A stretch of DNA of 35,198 bases from Bacillota bacterium. GTDB lineage: Bacteria; Bacillota; Dethiobacteria; DTU022. The translations under genes were made by a program, and so were the position numbers. Below the pieces are notes generated by a model. That model ran no database searches. It was not told the origin of the DNA and saw only the letters and a list, made by a program, of their open reading frames with translations. Below, piece after piece: positions 27,101-34,921 of this stretch. The DNA lies in contig JAKPEE010000034.1 of NCBI GenBank assembly GCA_029552125.1, positions 1 to 35,198 of the forward strand, read 5' to 3'. Positions within the stretch are counted from its first letter, which is position 1; every line of letters begins with the position of its first letter.

Positions 27101-27224
27101 CAGCCCGGCGGCGGCTTTCAATGATGCGCTGTGTCGGTTGTCCCTGGCTGTCAAGCTCCCAGTGCCGGGACGGATACAAATAAGGGGAATTTAGAATTGG
27201 CTTCTCGAAAAACAGATTGCCCAT
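24163..27224 (-). pseudogene. res: Type III restriction enzyme helicase-nuclease (Res), one-base frameshift
   Basis: Res is the ATP-dependent helicase-endonuclease of Type III systems. The first part (27224 to about 25829) has Walker A TGAGKTT (residues 177-183), the DEAH box in VLNDEAHHCYR and motif III in IDLSATPFF. The second part holds motif VI (QVIGRALRR) and a C-terminal PD-(D/E)xK nuclease (PDFIVLVDD, then VVEIKGYRRED). The frame shifts at 25826-25829, where the coding strand has AAAA; one more A restores GHYAKNFELWEK and the rest of a full-length protein of about 1,020 residues. The upper frame otherwise runs into junk until 25611. The start at 27224 has a GAGAGGA site. As written the enzyme is broken, though phase variation or a consensus error is possible. 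Confidence 0.88.
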
Positions 27225-27655
27225 GTCTGTCCTCTCAGCATCGGATCATACTTAAATTTTTGTTTCTATGAAGCCCGGGTGTAAACTCTTATTTCACAAC
27301 AGCCTGGTAAAATAAGCGGCGAAAATTGATCAATGGAAGTTGAAAGTTATTATTTCAGATGGTACTGTAATCTAAAATCGTTAAAACAATATAAATTGTA
27401 TATGGATTTCGACACAAATAGAAAATTACCTTCTCAAATTACCAAAAAACAACAGGATGATTGACATGGCAAAGCACTACCGTGAAGGCAGGGGCTACCG
27501 GTAGACCATCACCCTCCTGATGGTGAAATTGAAAAAACACCCCCCCTGGGGTGATTTTTCATTTTGTCCGTATAAATTTCAGGGGCGCGCGGTCATAGTG
27601 CTGTGTTACTGGAAGATGCTGCCGGCCTAGCTGGGAGTCATAATTTTCCTGCTTA
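27225..27655. other. Intergenic region between the Res and Uma2 genes
   Basis: This 431-bp AT-rich interval is bounded by the Res gene start on one side and the Uma2 gene stop on the other. It holds a perfect 7-bp stem (ACCATCA/TGATGGT) at about 27505-27525 and the terminator listed separately. On plus, a 12-codon frame (MAKHYREGRGYR) begins at 27466 after an AGGATG site and ends just before the hairpins. It is reported as a finding, since a peptide that short cannot be judged. Confidence 0.35.
27532..27553 (-). terminator. Intrinsic terminator for the Uma2 gene
   Basis: On minus, CACCCC and GGGGTG form a six-pair GC-rich stem with a four-base loop, followed at once by six Ts. It lies about 100 bp past the Uma2 stop codon. 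The plus strand also reads A-run, stem, GATTTTT, so the hairpin could stop transcription from both sides. Confidence 0.85.
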
Positions 27656-28228
27656 TTACCATAAGCGTGACAGGTCAATGGTCAGCCCGGGAAAGCTTTG
27701 ATGAACTACAATATCACTCTCCATGCCTGACGCGGACAGAAAGTATTCACCATCCCGGAGGATAAAGCATTCAAGGGTCTTTTCCCCGGGGTTAACCAGC
27801 CAGTAATGCCGGACCTTGCCTTCTTTGTAAATGTGCAGCTTATGCAACCGGTCCTTACGGCTGCTTGTGGAGGAGATAACTTCAACCACCAGCGCCGGCG
27901 CTCCATCAATGCGGGTATCCTTCACAATTTGCTTTTGCTTTCCCGAAACATAGAATAGATCGGGTTGAACCACGGAAATATCCGCAAAGGTAACATCAAG
28001 GGGCGCAATAAATACTTCCCCTTCCGGATCAAACTCCTTGAAAAAATCCCCCAAAATGCGCACTAGCCTGAGAACAACCCGCTGATGCAGCACATCAGGT
28101 GAGGGATCTTTAACCAGGACACCATTCAGAATCTCGTAACGGTAACCCGGTTCATCCGGCAGTTGCAGGTAGTCCTGGTAGGTGAACTTTTCGCCGGTTT
28201 TAGGTTTATACTCCTTGTGACCTGACAC
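27656..28228 (-). CDS. Uma2-family endonuclease-fold protein
   Basis: The 190-residue protein belongs to the Uma2 (DUF820) family, which has a PD-(D/E)xK nuclease fold. YEILNGVLV (around 32-40) is the typical N-terminal Glu motif, and VVQPDLFYV followed by PALVVEVISSTSSRKDR supplies the D...ExE core. HYWLVNPGEKTLECF is the usual strand pair. The in-frame ATG at 28276 lies too far out; the GTG at 28228 is preceded by a GGAGGTGATG site at ideal distance, so I start there. Uma2 proteins are often present in many copies and their role is unknown. It stands alone, with its own terminator. Confidence 0.85.
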   Translation of the reverse strand: MSGHKEYKPKTGEKFTYQDYLQLPDEPGYRYEILNGVLVKDPSPDVLHQRVVLRLVRILGDFFKEFDPEGEVFIAPLDVTFADISVVQPDLFYVSGKQKQIVKDTRIDGAPALVVEVISSTSSRKDRLHKLHIYKEGKVRHYWLVNPGEKTLECFILRDGEYFLSASGMESDIVVHQSFPGLTIDLSRLW

Positions 28229-28406
28229 GACATCACCTCCGCATCCATGATATACCAACCTGCAAACCATTGTCAACTATTATCAACTATTAACGCTTTC
28301 TCCGCACCGGACTGCCGGCAGGTTACTACTTAGAGTTAACAGCTATTTTTGCTGGCCTTTTCCTACCAGGAGAGGAGAAACTGCCCGGGCAGGGCAGTAA
28401 CTTATA

Positions 28407-28505
28407 TCAGGCCGTAGGTCGTTGGATAAGGCTGAGGATGATCTCCCGGAAAAAATGGGGCAGGTCCGCCGGAACGCGGGAGGTGATCACGTTGCCGTCC
28501 ATCCA
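28407..28505 (-). pseudogene. C-terminal remnant of a DJ-1/PfpI family protein
   Basis: The minus frame reads MDGNVITSRVPADLPHFFR, then EIILSLIQRPTA and a TGA stop. DGN-(V/L)-x-TSR-x-(P)-x-DLP-x-F is the C-terminal signature of DJ-1/PfpI proteins. The nucleophile-bearing region and the start are absent. The fragment ends at a perfect palindrome (28505-28532), where the homologous sequence stops. Confidence 0.75.
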
Positions 28506-28532
28506 GAGCCGCGGGAACAATCCCGCGGCTCT
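28505..28532. repeat. Perfect 12-bp inverted repeat
   Basis: AGAGCCGCGGGA and TCCCGCGGCTCT flank a four-base loop (ACAA), giving a very strong GC-rich hairpin. No T-run follows on either strand, so it is a poor intrinsic terminator. It sits exactly at the break of the PfpI remnant, which suggests a rearrangement hot spot or a mobile-repeat scar. Confidence 0.8.
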
Positions 28533-28553
28533 GTGGCGGAATAAACTGCAGTG

Positions 28554-30826
28554 TTACAGCGAAGCGCTCTGGCCGGCGGAAGCTTTCGGTTTGCGGCCGC
28601 GCCCTATCAGGATACCGACTACCAGGACAACGACCAGGGAGACGAGCCAGATTAACAGCAGCAGTACGCTGACCTTGGAGAAACCCGGCTGCAGTTCACC
28701 CTGAATCCCCTCGTTCATCTCTTCCAGGCCGGGCATGATCCGGCCGGTTATGCCGCTCTTGAGCTGTGTTCGATGCCGCCCAGGACTTCCGTATTGATAC
28801 CGTCGATCATCAGGCCCATGGCGTCGCTCACCCCGGGATCTCCGCCCGGATTGGGACTAAATTCGGGGTTGGCCAGGCCGAGGCGAATCTGGCTCAGACC
28901 GTCAACAATACCGGTATTGCCGCCTGAAGACGGAGGCACCGGGAAGGTGTTGACGCGGCCGACAATGCCGCTGTACCCTTCCGCAAAATCGGTGCTGGTA
29001 AAGCCGTCCAGCAGATCATAGAGGCCGATGGAGAAGTCGCCGCCCAGGCCGGTGACCAGATCGTTCAAACCGGGCACCATCTGCTTATCGACACCCGACT
29101 TCATCTCTTGCAGGCCCGGGACAACTTCATCTTCCAAGCCGTCAAGAATAGCATCCAGGCCTCCGCCGATCGGTCCGGTCAGACCGCCTGTGATTTTCTC
29201 CAGACCTTCAATTACTCCGCTTTCTTGAACAACAGTGCCATCCACCTTAATCTCGGTCCGCTGCAAACCATGCAGTATTGCAAACAAGGCTTCACTGGCG
29301 CCCCATGTCTTATTATCGTCCCAGGAAAAACCGGGCAGATAATCATCGTCACCGGGGCCGATCCATTTCGAGAGACCGAAACGGACCTTAGTTAACCCTT
29401 CAATGACGCCGCTTGGCTGGATTACATCACCTTCATCATCCAGTTGCTCGGTTCTCTGCAGTCCCTGCAGCAAAGCTGTCAGTGCTTCACAGGCACCCCA
29501 GGAATCTTTATCTGCCCATGAGAAATCGGGGAGGAAATCCTCAGGGCCGGGTCCAACCCACTTGGATAAACCGTAGCGCGCCAGTCCAAGTGCCTGCTTT
29601 AACCCCACCTCATCAGGATTTGCCTCCGGGTCAGCCGCAGTTTTGGTAATTTCTGTCTTCAAATAAGTTAAACCTTGTTTTAGGCCCCAGGTATTTTTAT
29701 CGCCAGGATCGTAACCGGGATTGTCCAGGCCTCCTCGAACCGTGGCAATTAGCTGCAAGGCTCCCGGGTCCGCATAAGTCGGATCGACACGGTTGATGCC
29801 CTCTCTTAATCCATTAACCTTATGAGCTACAGTATTATTCAGGAAAACATATGCGCTATATTGATGGTCAGGATCAATATGGGGTAGATAATTTGCTATA
29901 AAGTATTCCAGATCTGTAAGAATGGCAGAGGTCGCGGGATGATAGGTGTCAGGATCAAAATCTGCTTCCGCCAGCACCGGCAGCATTTTGGTATGTATTC
30001 CGCCGTCCAATTCATCCAATAAATACAATAGACCCGTTGTTCCGGTAATACCATCAAGCATATCATCTACCCCGTCTACCGCATCATCAACGCTACCCAT
30101 GGCACTATCGAGTACGGGTACCGCCCCCTGGTCAATGCCTGATTTTACTTTTGTCAATCCTTCCACGAAATCGTCTTCGAGGCCTTCCAGAATAGTGTCC
30201 AGGCCGGGAACCATCTGGCCGTCGATTCCTTCCTTAATCCCGGTTAAACCGCCGGCTATATCACCCCAAAGAGCGACGGTAATTGTAACCAGATTTGTAA
30301 CAACTTCCCGATCTACACCCGCTTTCAAATCATTCAAGCCGGGGATAATCTTACCGGTAAAACCGTTGAGCATATCCCGCAGTCCGGGGCTCATCTGGTC
30401 GGCCAACCCGGACCTGAGATCTTTTAGCCCGGGGACAACCTCGCCGTCAAGCCCTTTTTTCATGTTGGTCAGCCCGGGCACAATCTTGTCGACCATGCCG
30501 TGCAGGATCGTATCCAGCCCGGGGAGCATCTGCCTATCGATACCCGATTTGACCTGGTCCAGATTGCCGGCGATATTCTCGTCCAGCCCCTCGCTCTAAG
30601 CATCGAGGCCTTCCACCAGTTGCTCGTTTCCTTCCAGGAGTTGGACTACACCGCTGCGCAGCTTTTCACTGCCGTCATAAAGCATGCTGATGCCGAAAAG
30701 CACAAAGCCCCGGCCTGCCGGTTCGCCCGCTTCACCCTGGGCGACAACTACACCGATTGAGACCAGTAAAAGACCCACTGCCAGACACAATGCCACTGCC
30801 TTGCGGGAAACGACATACCTCTTCAA
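28554..30826 (-). pseudogene. Repeat-rich surface protein with a membrane tail, twice interrupted
   Basis: Read together, three frame pieces give an exported protein of about 750 residues. A signal peptide comes first (30826 inward, TTG start, with GGGGGG upstream). Then come 15-residue repeats of the form PGL-x2-hydrophobic-x2-G-hydrophobic, for example VPGLTNMKKGLDGEV. Next are about three 60-residue units (LSKWxGPG, then W-G-A-x-EAL, then GLQRTE), more 15-mers, and a membrane segment (VSVLLLLIWLVSLVVVLVVG) with a basic tail. An in-frame TAG at 30596-30598 separates the signal-peptide part. A two-base insertion near 28766-28771 (CACAG where CAG would continue the repeat) shifts the tail out of frame. 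The repeats recall amphipathic coils of YhgE/Pip-type proteins, but the 15-residue period is different. The role is unknown, probably cell-surface. Confidence 0.75.
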
Positions 30827-30914
30827 AGTTATATATGCCCCCCTTATCGTTATAAAATCTCCTTAAAAAGATAGGAATTTGCTCAGGTTTTCGCATATCC
30901 AGAGGATTTTTTTC

Positions 30915-31025
30915 TCACTGCCTATCATGTTCCATGTGCCGGCTTGGCTTCCATCGCATGATTATAACTCCCATCATCAGCGCATACAAACACAAACCGG
31001 CAATCAAGAACAAACTCAACAACAC
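30915..31025 (-). CDS. Tiny single-pass membrane peptide
   Basis: A 36-codon frame starts at GTG 31025, five bases after a GGTGAC, and ends in TGA at 30915. It encodes MLLSLFLIAGLCLYALMMG, then VIIMRWKPSRHMEHDRQ: one membrane helix with a basic cytoplasmic tail, a layout that fits the positive-inside rule. It begins 12 bp after the stop of the DUF6273 gene and lies between the two surface-protein genes on the same strand. I cannot assign a function. It could be a real small membrane protein or a decayed tail. Confidence 0.4.
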   Translation of the reverse strand: MLLSLFLIAGLCLYALMMGVIIMRWKPSRHMEHDRQ

Positions 31026-31036
31026 CCCCCGTCACC

Positions 31037-33520
31037 TTACAACACCACCGGGTTTACACCCGGGTCGTTGGTGAGACCGTCCACCAGGTAGGCCTTGATC
31101 ACATCACCGGGGCGGACATTAAAGGCCGCCCGGGCCCGGCTGATGCTGTCAAAATCAGCTCCGGTCGCGTTAATCCCGATCTGTTTTCCGCTACGCAGGT
31201 GTACGAAGACGAGCACCTCGTCCCCGGTATGGCCGCTGACAGGGGTAACACTGACGTTAAAATACTTAAACCCGCTCATACCGCTGTTTACGGTCATGGT
31301 GACAATGCCGTCGGCGCTCAGGCCGCCGGTGTATGCCGGGTCATCATCCGGGGTGACGATATAGGCGCCGTTGCCGGTGCCCGGGCGTACTTTCAGGGTG
31401 AGCGTTTTCGAGACAGTGAAACCGTCCGCGTCTTCCACGGTTACCTGCACGTCGTACTCGCCCACCGTCACCACCGCGCCGCTGATCGCACCGCTGTTTT
31501 CATCCAGGGTCAGACCGGCGGGCAGGCCGGCGGCGCTCCAGCGATAGGGCCCGCTGCCGCCCGAGGCTTCCAGCGTGGCACTGTAGGGCCTGTCTTTGAG
31601 CGCAATGGGCAGGCTTGCCGTATCCACGGTCAGCGCCGCGGCCCGGGTAGCGGTGAGGGTATAGGTGCGGGTGGAAGCATTCTGGGCTACCACCATTACC
31701 TCAATCGTGTTTTCCCCGGGATTCAGGTTGACAGTCCGGGTTTCCCCGCTGTTTAAGATGGCGCCTCCCACAAGTACTAGGGCCTTAGGATCGCTGCTTT
31801 CCGCCGAAAGATCCAGAGAGCTGACGCTGCTGCCCACGTTTAGGTTGTACTCTGTCTGGCCTGCTGAAAATGCCGGGTTTAAACTATAGCCGTTTATCGA
31901 GAGGACGGCCAGGTCGGCGTTGTCCACCGTGCCGTTGACAGAGATAACATAGCACTTCTGGCTGTTGCCGCCGGGGGCGGTGACCACGATCGGGATCAGG
32001 TTGGCGCCCTGATCGAGGTAGACTGTTTCGGCCACACCTGTCTCTGCCGTGCTGCCGGCAATGGTCAGGGTGGCTGCGAGATCTGCCAATTGAGCCGTGA
32101 TCTCAATATTGTCTATGCCCGGATCTGCGTCTGCCTGGTAGATCACGATGTTTTTGTTAAAGGCCGGATTCAGGGTGCCGGGGTTTATCGTCAGGTCGGC
32201 CAGTTCGATGGAGAAAGTCTGGTATATGGTCAGGGGAAACTCCTTCTGACCTGTTTTACCGTTGCCGCCGGTGACGGTAACCGTTACATTAAATGTCCCC
32301 GCATCGTCCGGGGTACCGCTGATCTCGCCGCTGAAAGGGTCTATGTGAAGCCCCGCCGGCATCCCGGCAGCGGTCCATATGTAGGGAGCTGTTCCGCCCC
32401 AGGCTGTTAGAGCCGCAGCGCTGTATGATGTGCCGATAATTCCGGTGGGCAAGCTGCTGCTATCGCTTATAATATAGGGGCTGATAAATTCAATATTCTT
32501 ACTTATTGGTGTGCCCGCATAGTTGGTGTGGTAGGCCGCACTATATTGTTCATTCCACAGCCGGAAGCTATAGTTGTCCGGATCCAGGGTGACGGGCAAA
32601 TTAAAGGTTGCCGTACCGCTTTCGCTGCCCGCTGTCAGCGCCTTGATGGCCCCCCGGTAGGTATCGCCGCCGCCCGTCAGCTCTACACAAAGATAGTTAC
32701 CGGGGCCTGTAGCGGCGCCGCTGTAACTGACTGTAACTGCGCTGCCGTTCCCGCAGCTCTCGGCTATCACGTCGCCGATACTCAGCGTCTGGCCGCTGTC
32801 GGCCAGAGTCAGCTTCATATCGCCGGCCGGCGGCGTGACCGCCGCAAGGTCGCTCCCTACGGTCGCGGGCGCGCCGCCGGCGGTGGCAGAGGTGAAGAGG
32901 ACCGATGCCAGGTTTAATTTGCAAGCAGGGCGAACGGCGAGGGGAATATTGTCCACTTCCCAGCCGGTGGAAGAATTGACAAAGCCATCGGACATAACGA
33001 CCCCCGCTAAGATATACATGACATGGAGAATAGATGAGCGCAGCCACCAAGTATGGCCTGTGGCACGGTCTGAATTCCCACCCGGGAAATAGGCGGGGTT
33101 ACTCGCTTCGGCGGTTGAAAGGAGGAAGATTTTGTCGCCATAAACATCACTATTTGACCTCATGGCGGCTATTTCCTTTACCGTAAAGGAGTTGAAATAA
33201 GTATTGACGAGCCAGCTTCGTATATCTGAACTTTCATAATCATTTGTTTTTGGGTCTGTACCATCAAACTGCATGCTTGCCACAGCCCCCTCCGACAGTA
33301 ACAACAGCTCCCCGCCGCTTCGGTCCAGAATGCGCCATCTGATGGGGTTGCCGTTATGTTCCCCGTAGTAGATATGCCGGTAGTTCCCGGCGATGCCGTC
33401 AGGGCCTCGCAAACTCAAATCATCGGGCGAACCTGTCTCCACTGCCCATATGCCGGCGGGTATGAGCCCGGTTGCGATGATTGTTGCCAGCAGCAACAGG
33501 TTTATAATTTTTCTATTCAT
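31037..33520 (-). CDS. Secreted DUF6273/Ig-like multidomain protein
   Basis: A signal peptide (residues 1-26) precedes a DUF6273 domain (about 45-215; IRWRILDRSGGELLLLSEG, DKIFLLSTAEA, WWLRSS, AVRPACKLN). A beta-rich spacer leads to a putative-Ig module (PYIWTAAGMPAGLHIDPFSG, ISGTPDDAG), two cadherin-like beta-sandwich repeats (LADLTINPGTLNPAF, AVLSINGYSLNPAF) and a second putative-Ig module (YRWSAAGLPAGLTLDENSG). A C-terminal beta domain ends the 827-residue product. There is no LPxTG motif or membrane tail, so it is probably secreted or wall-bound by charge. The ATG at 33520 follows a GGAGGAAAAGCA site; an upstream in-frame Met at 33568 lacks one. It is likely the first gene of the surface cluster. 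Confidence 0.85.
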   Translation of the reverse strand: MNRKIINLLLLATIIATGLIPAGIWAVETGSPDDLSLRGPDGIAGNYRHIYYGEHNGNPIRWRILDRSGGELLLLSEGAVASMQFDGTDPKTNDYESSDIRSWLVNTYFNSFTVKEIAAMRSNSDVYGDKIFLLSTAEASNPAYFPGGNSDRATGHTWWLRSSILHVMYILAGVVMSDGFVNSSTGWEVDNIPLAVRPACKLNLASVLFTSATAGGAPATVGSDLAAVTPPAGDMKLTLADSGQTLSIGDVIAESCGNGSAVTVSYSGAATGPGNYLCVELTGGGDTYRGAIKALTAGSESGTATFNLPVTLDPDNYSFRLWNEQYSAAYHTNYAGTPISKNIEFISPYIISDSSSLPTGIIGTSYSAAALTAWGGTAPYIWTAAGMPAGLHIDPFSGEISGTPDDAGTFNVTVTVTGGNGKTGQKEFPLTIYQTFSIELADLTINPGTLNPAFNKNIVIYQADADPGIDNIEITAQLADLAATLTIAGSTAETGVAETVYLDQGANLIPIVVTAPGGNSQKCYVISVNGTVDNADLAVLSINGYSLNPAFSAGQTEYNLNVGSSVSSLDLSAESSDPKALVLVGGAILNSGETRTVNLNPGENTIEVMVVAQNASTRTYTLTATRAAALTVDTASLPIALKDRPYSATLEASGGSGPYRWSAAGLPAGLTLDENSGAISGAVVTVGEYDVQVTVEDADGFTVSKTLTLKVRPGTGNGAYIVTPDDDPAYTGGLSADGIVTMTVNSGMSGFKYFNVSVTPVSGHTGDEVLVFVHLRSGKQIGINATGADFDSISRARAAFNVRPGDVIKAYLVDGLTNDPGVNPVVL

Positions 33521-33551
33521 TGCTTTTCCTCCTTCATTCTTCAAGGCTAGC

Positions 33552-33623
33552 CGTGGGGACAGTTCCATCGGCTTCCCTTCGGCCCTGCGCTATCGCTTCG
33601 GGGCCGCTCGAACCGTCCCCACG
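33552..33623. repeat. REP-like palindromic element
   Basis: Two 14-bp arms (CGTGGGGACAGTTC and GAACCGTCCCCACG, one mismatch) enclose about 44 bp that contain a second stem (CGGCCC/GGGCCG). The whole could fold into a large cruciform. GTGGGGAC-GTTC arms recall REP-type elements mobilised by Y1 transposases, which is inference. It overlaps the 3' tail of the DUF2442-like gene and lies upstream of the DUF6273 gene. Confidence 0.65.
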
Positions 33624-33872
33624 ACAACGCTCGAAAAAATTTCTTTTTGGGCCAGCTGAAAAACTTCGCGGGCCGAGATTTCGATCTTGTTGTCCCACCG
33701 CACAAAGTCACCATCGGTAACCGCTCGCCGGAAAAAGTCCATGTCGGCCAGCATGCCAAAACGGACGGTGTGCAGTCTGTTTGAAAAATTCAGGATAATC
33801 GTGCTGCCGTTATCAAGTTCTACCTCCAACCGGTAATCTTCTTCTGGTATGACACTTTTTTATCTGAACCAT
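33590..33872 (-). pseudogene. DUF2442-like gene with a two-base insertion
   Basis: The main frame encodes YRLEVELDNGSTIILNFS, then FGMLADMDFF, RRAVTDGDFVRWDNKIEIS and AREVFQLAQ, a small beta-rich domain of DUF2442 type. No start codon with a ribosome binding site lies in that frame. In another frame, ATG at 33872 follows GGGGGGTG and gives MVQIKK. Removing the extra GT of GTGT at about 33852-33855 would fuse it to IPEEDYRLEV, a natural family start. The last dozen residues (VVVGTVRAAPKR) come from the palindromic element, so the true 3' end has probably been replaced. Such genes are often paired with toxin-like DUF4160 genes, but none is present here. Confidence 0.55.
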
Positions 33873-33892
33873 GTTGCACCCCCCCCAAAACC

Positions 33893-33927
33893 ATAAAAAA
33901 ATCCACGATACCTTAATGATATCGCGG
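33893..33927 (-). terminator. Intrinsic terminator-like hairpin on minus
   Basis: On minus, CCGCGATA and TATCGTGG form an eight-pair stem (one G-U) with a nine-base loop, followed by ATTTTTTTAT. No minus-strand gene lies upstream of it in the window, so it may be left from a lost gene or insulate the DUF2442-like gene from antisense readthrough. Confidence 0.65.
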
Positions 33928-33945
33928 ACCTTTATCGTCAGGATA

Positions 33946-33964
33946 CTACCCACCGGGTAGTTTT
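33946..33964 (+). terminator. Short hairpin with T-run on plus
   Basis: CTACCC-ACC-GGGTAG is followed by TTTT. The stem is only six pairs, so termination would be weak. It lies upstream of the toxin-antitoxin promoter and could insulate it from upstream plus-strand transcription. Confidence 0.4.
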
Positions 33965-34014
33965 ACACTTTGAATCCGATGGTTAGAACAAGCGGTGGTA
34001 ATATAAACTTGTAA

Positions 34015-34023
34015 TGTTATAAT
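34015..34023 (+). promoter_or_regulatory. Extended -10 promoter of the MntA-HepT operon
   Basis: TGTTATAAT is a perfect extended -10 (TGnTATAAT) that ends 31 bp upstream of the antitoxin start. No good -35 is present, as expected for extended -10 promoters. An AGAAGG ribosome binding site follows closely before the ATG. Confidence 0.65.
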
Positions 34024-34054
34024 CTGGATGTTATACCTTTAGAAGGTAAACAAT

Positions 34055-34483
34055 ATGAACAAATTGGCTAAGCTTAAAAGTATAGCACACAGTTACGGCA
34101 TCGCGCTAGTTTATCTATTCGGCTCCCGTACCGAAGAAGCTTGTCGTTCCTTACACGGGGACAGCCCACTGATTGATGATCCTTTGGCCGATATTGATAT
34201 TGGGGTTGTTTTTCAACAGGACTTGCCTCCTGCTGAAAAGAGATATTTTCTGTATGCGGATATTTATAACGATATGGCCGACTTGTTCAATCCTTATCCG
34301 GTAGATCTGTCATTTATGCAAGAAAACCATGCAGTCTTCCAGGTGGAAGCACTCAAAGGTATTTGCATATATTCCATGAATGAAAACTTAAAAGATAGAT
34401 ACGAAGAAATGATACTGCGGCGGGCTGCTGATTTTAAACCTGTATTGGAGCTTTTTCTTAAAGAAGCCCTGGAGAGAGCCTAA
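34055..34483 (+). CDS. mntA: MntA-type nucleotidyltransferase antitoxin
   Basis: The 142-residue minimal nucleotidyltransferase is the antitoxin of the HEPN-MNT (HepT-MntA) system. In studied members it neutralises HepT by transferring AMP groups onto a Tyr of the toxin. GSR (23-25) and ADIDIG (D46, D48) are the catalytic nucleotidyltransferase motifs. About 20 residues (EEACRSLHGDSPLIDDPL) lie between them, more than in the simplest members, where the spacing is about ten. VDLSFM supplies the third Asp. Its ATG at 34055 follows AGAAGG. The HepT gene starts three bases after its stop, so the two are cotranslated. Confidence 0.9.
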   Translation: MNKLAKLKSIAHSYGIALVYLFGSRTEEACRSLHGDSPLIDDPLADIDIGVVFQQDLPPAEKRYFLYADIYNDMADLFNPYPVDLSFMQENHAVFQVEALKGICIYSMNENLKDRYEEMILRRAADFKPVLELFLKEALERA

Positions 34484-34486
34484 AAC

Positions 34487-34921
34487 ATGATAAACCAGAC
34501 AATGATCAGGCAGCGCTTGACCTTCATAAAGGAATATTTACACCGTTTGAACCGGCTGGCGCAAATTCCGGAAAAGGATTTTTTCGGCACCGACAGCTGC
34601 GCCGCAGCTGAAAGCTACCTTCGCCGTACCCTTGAAGCCATGTTCGATATCGGGCGCCACATTGTCGCCAAAAGTGGTTATCTCGAATTGGCCCAAGAAT
34701 ACATATCTATTGCCAGGGGATTGCAGGAACTCGGAGTAATCGATCAGGACCTGGGTGAAAAGCTGATTAAAATTGCCGGTTACCGCAATAGGATGGTTCA
34801 TCTCTACAACCTGATCACCGACCAAGAGCTATACGCCATAATCAACCATGAACTCGATAATATCCGCTTATTTTTACAGCAGGTCATTAAATTCCGGACA
34901 ACCTGCCGAAAGAGTAATTAA
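34487..34921 (+). CDS. hepT: HepT-type HEPN toxin
   Basis: The 144-residue HEPN-domain protein carries R100-x4-H105 followed by L-Y107, the RX4HXY motif of HepT toxins. R and H form the RNase site and the Tyr is the residue modified by the MntA partner in studied systems. The protein is all-helical, with a typical HEPN spacing of the second helix (SCAAAESYLRRTLEAMFDIG). The start ATG at 34487 has a GGAGAG site inside the end of the antitoxin gene. Both key residues are intact, so the toxin is probably functional. Confidence 0.92.
   Translation: MINQTMIRQRLTFIKEYLHRLNRLAQIPEKDFFGTDSCAAAESYLRRTLEAMFDIGRHIVAKSGYLELAQEYISIARGLQELGVIDQDLGEKLIKIAGYRNRMVHLYNLITDQELYAIINHELDNIRLFLQQVIKFRTTCRKSN

Noticed and set aside
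21675-27183. Long plus-strand open frames opposite Mod and Res
   Set aside because: They are shadows of GC-rich coding sequence on minus, without start signals or family likeness.
11629-30598. Amber recoding (pyrrolysine or suppressor) to explain the two in-frame TAG codons
   Set aside because: Several intact genes here end in TAG (ADP-ribosylglycohydrolase, NucS-like, DUF4338), frameshifts are present in similar genes, and no suppressor tRNA is seen. Nonsense changes are simpler.
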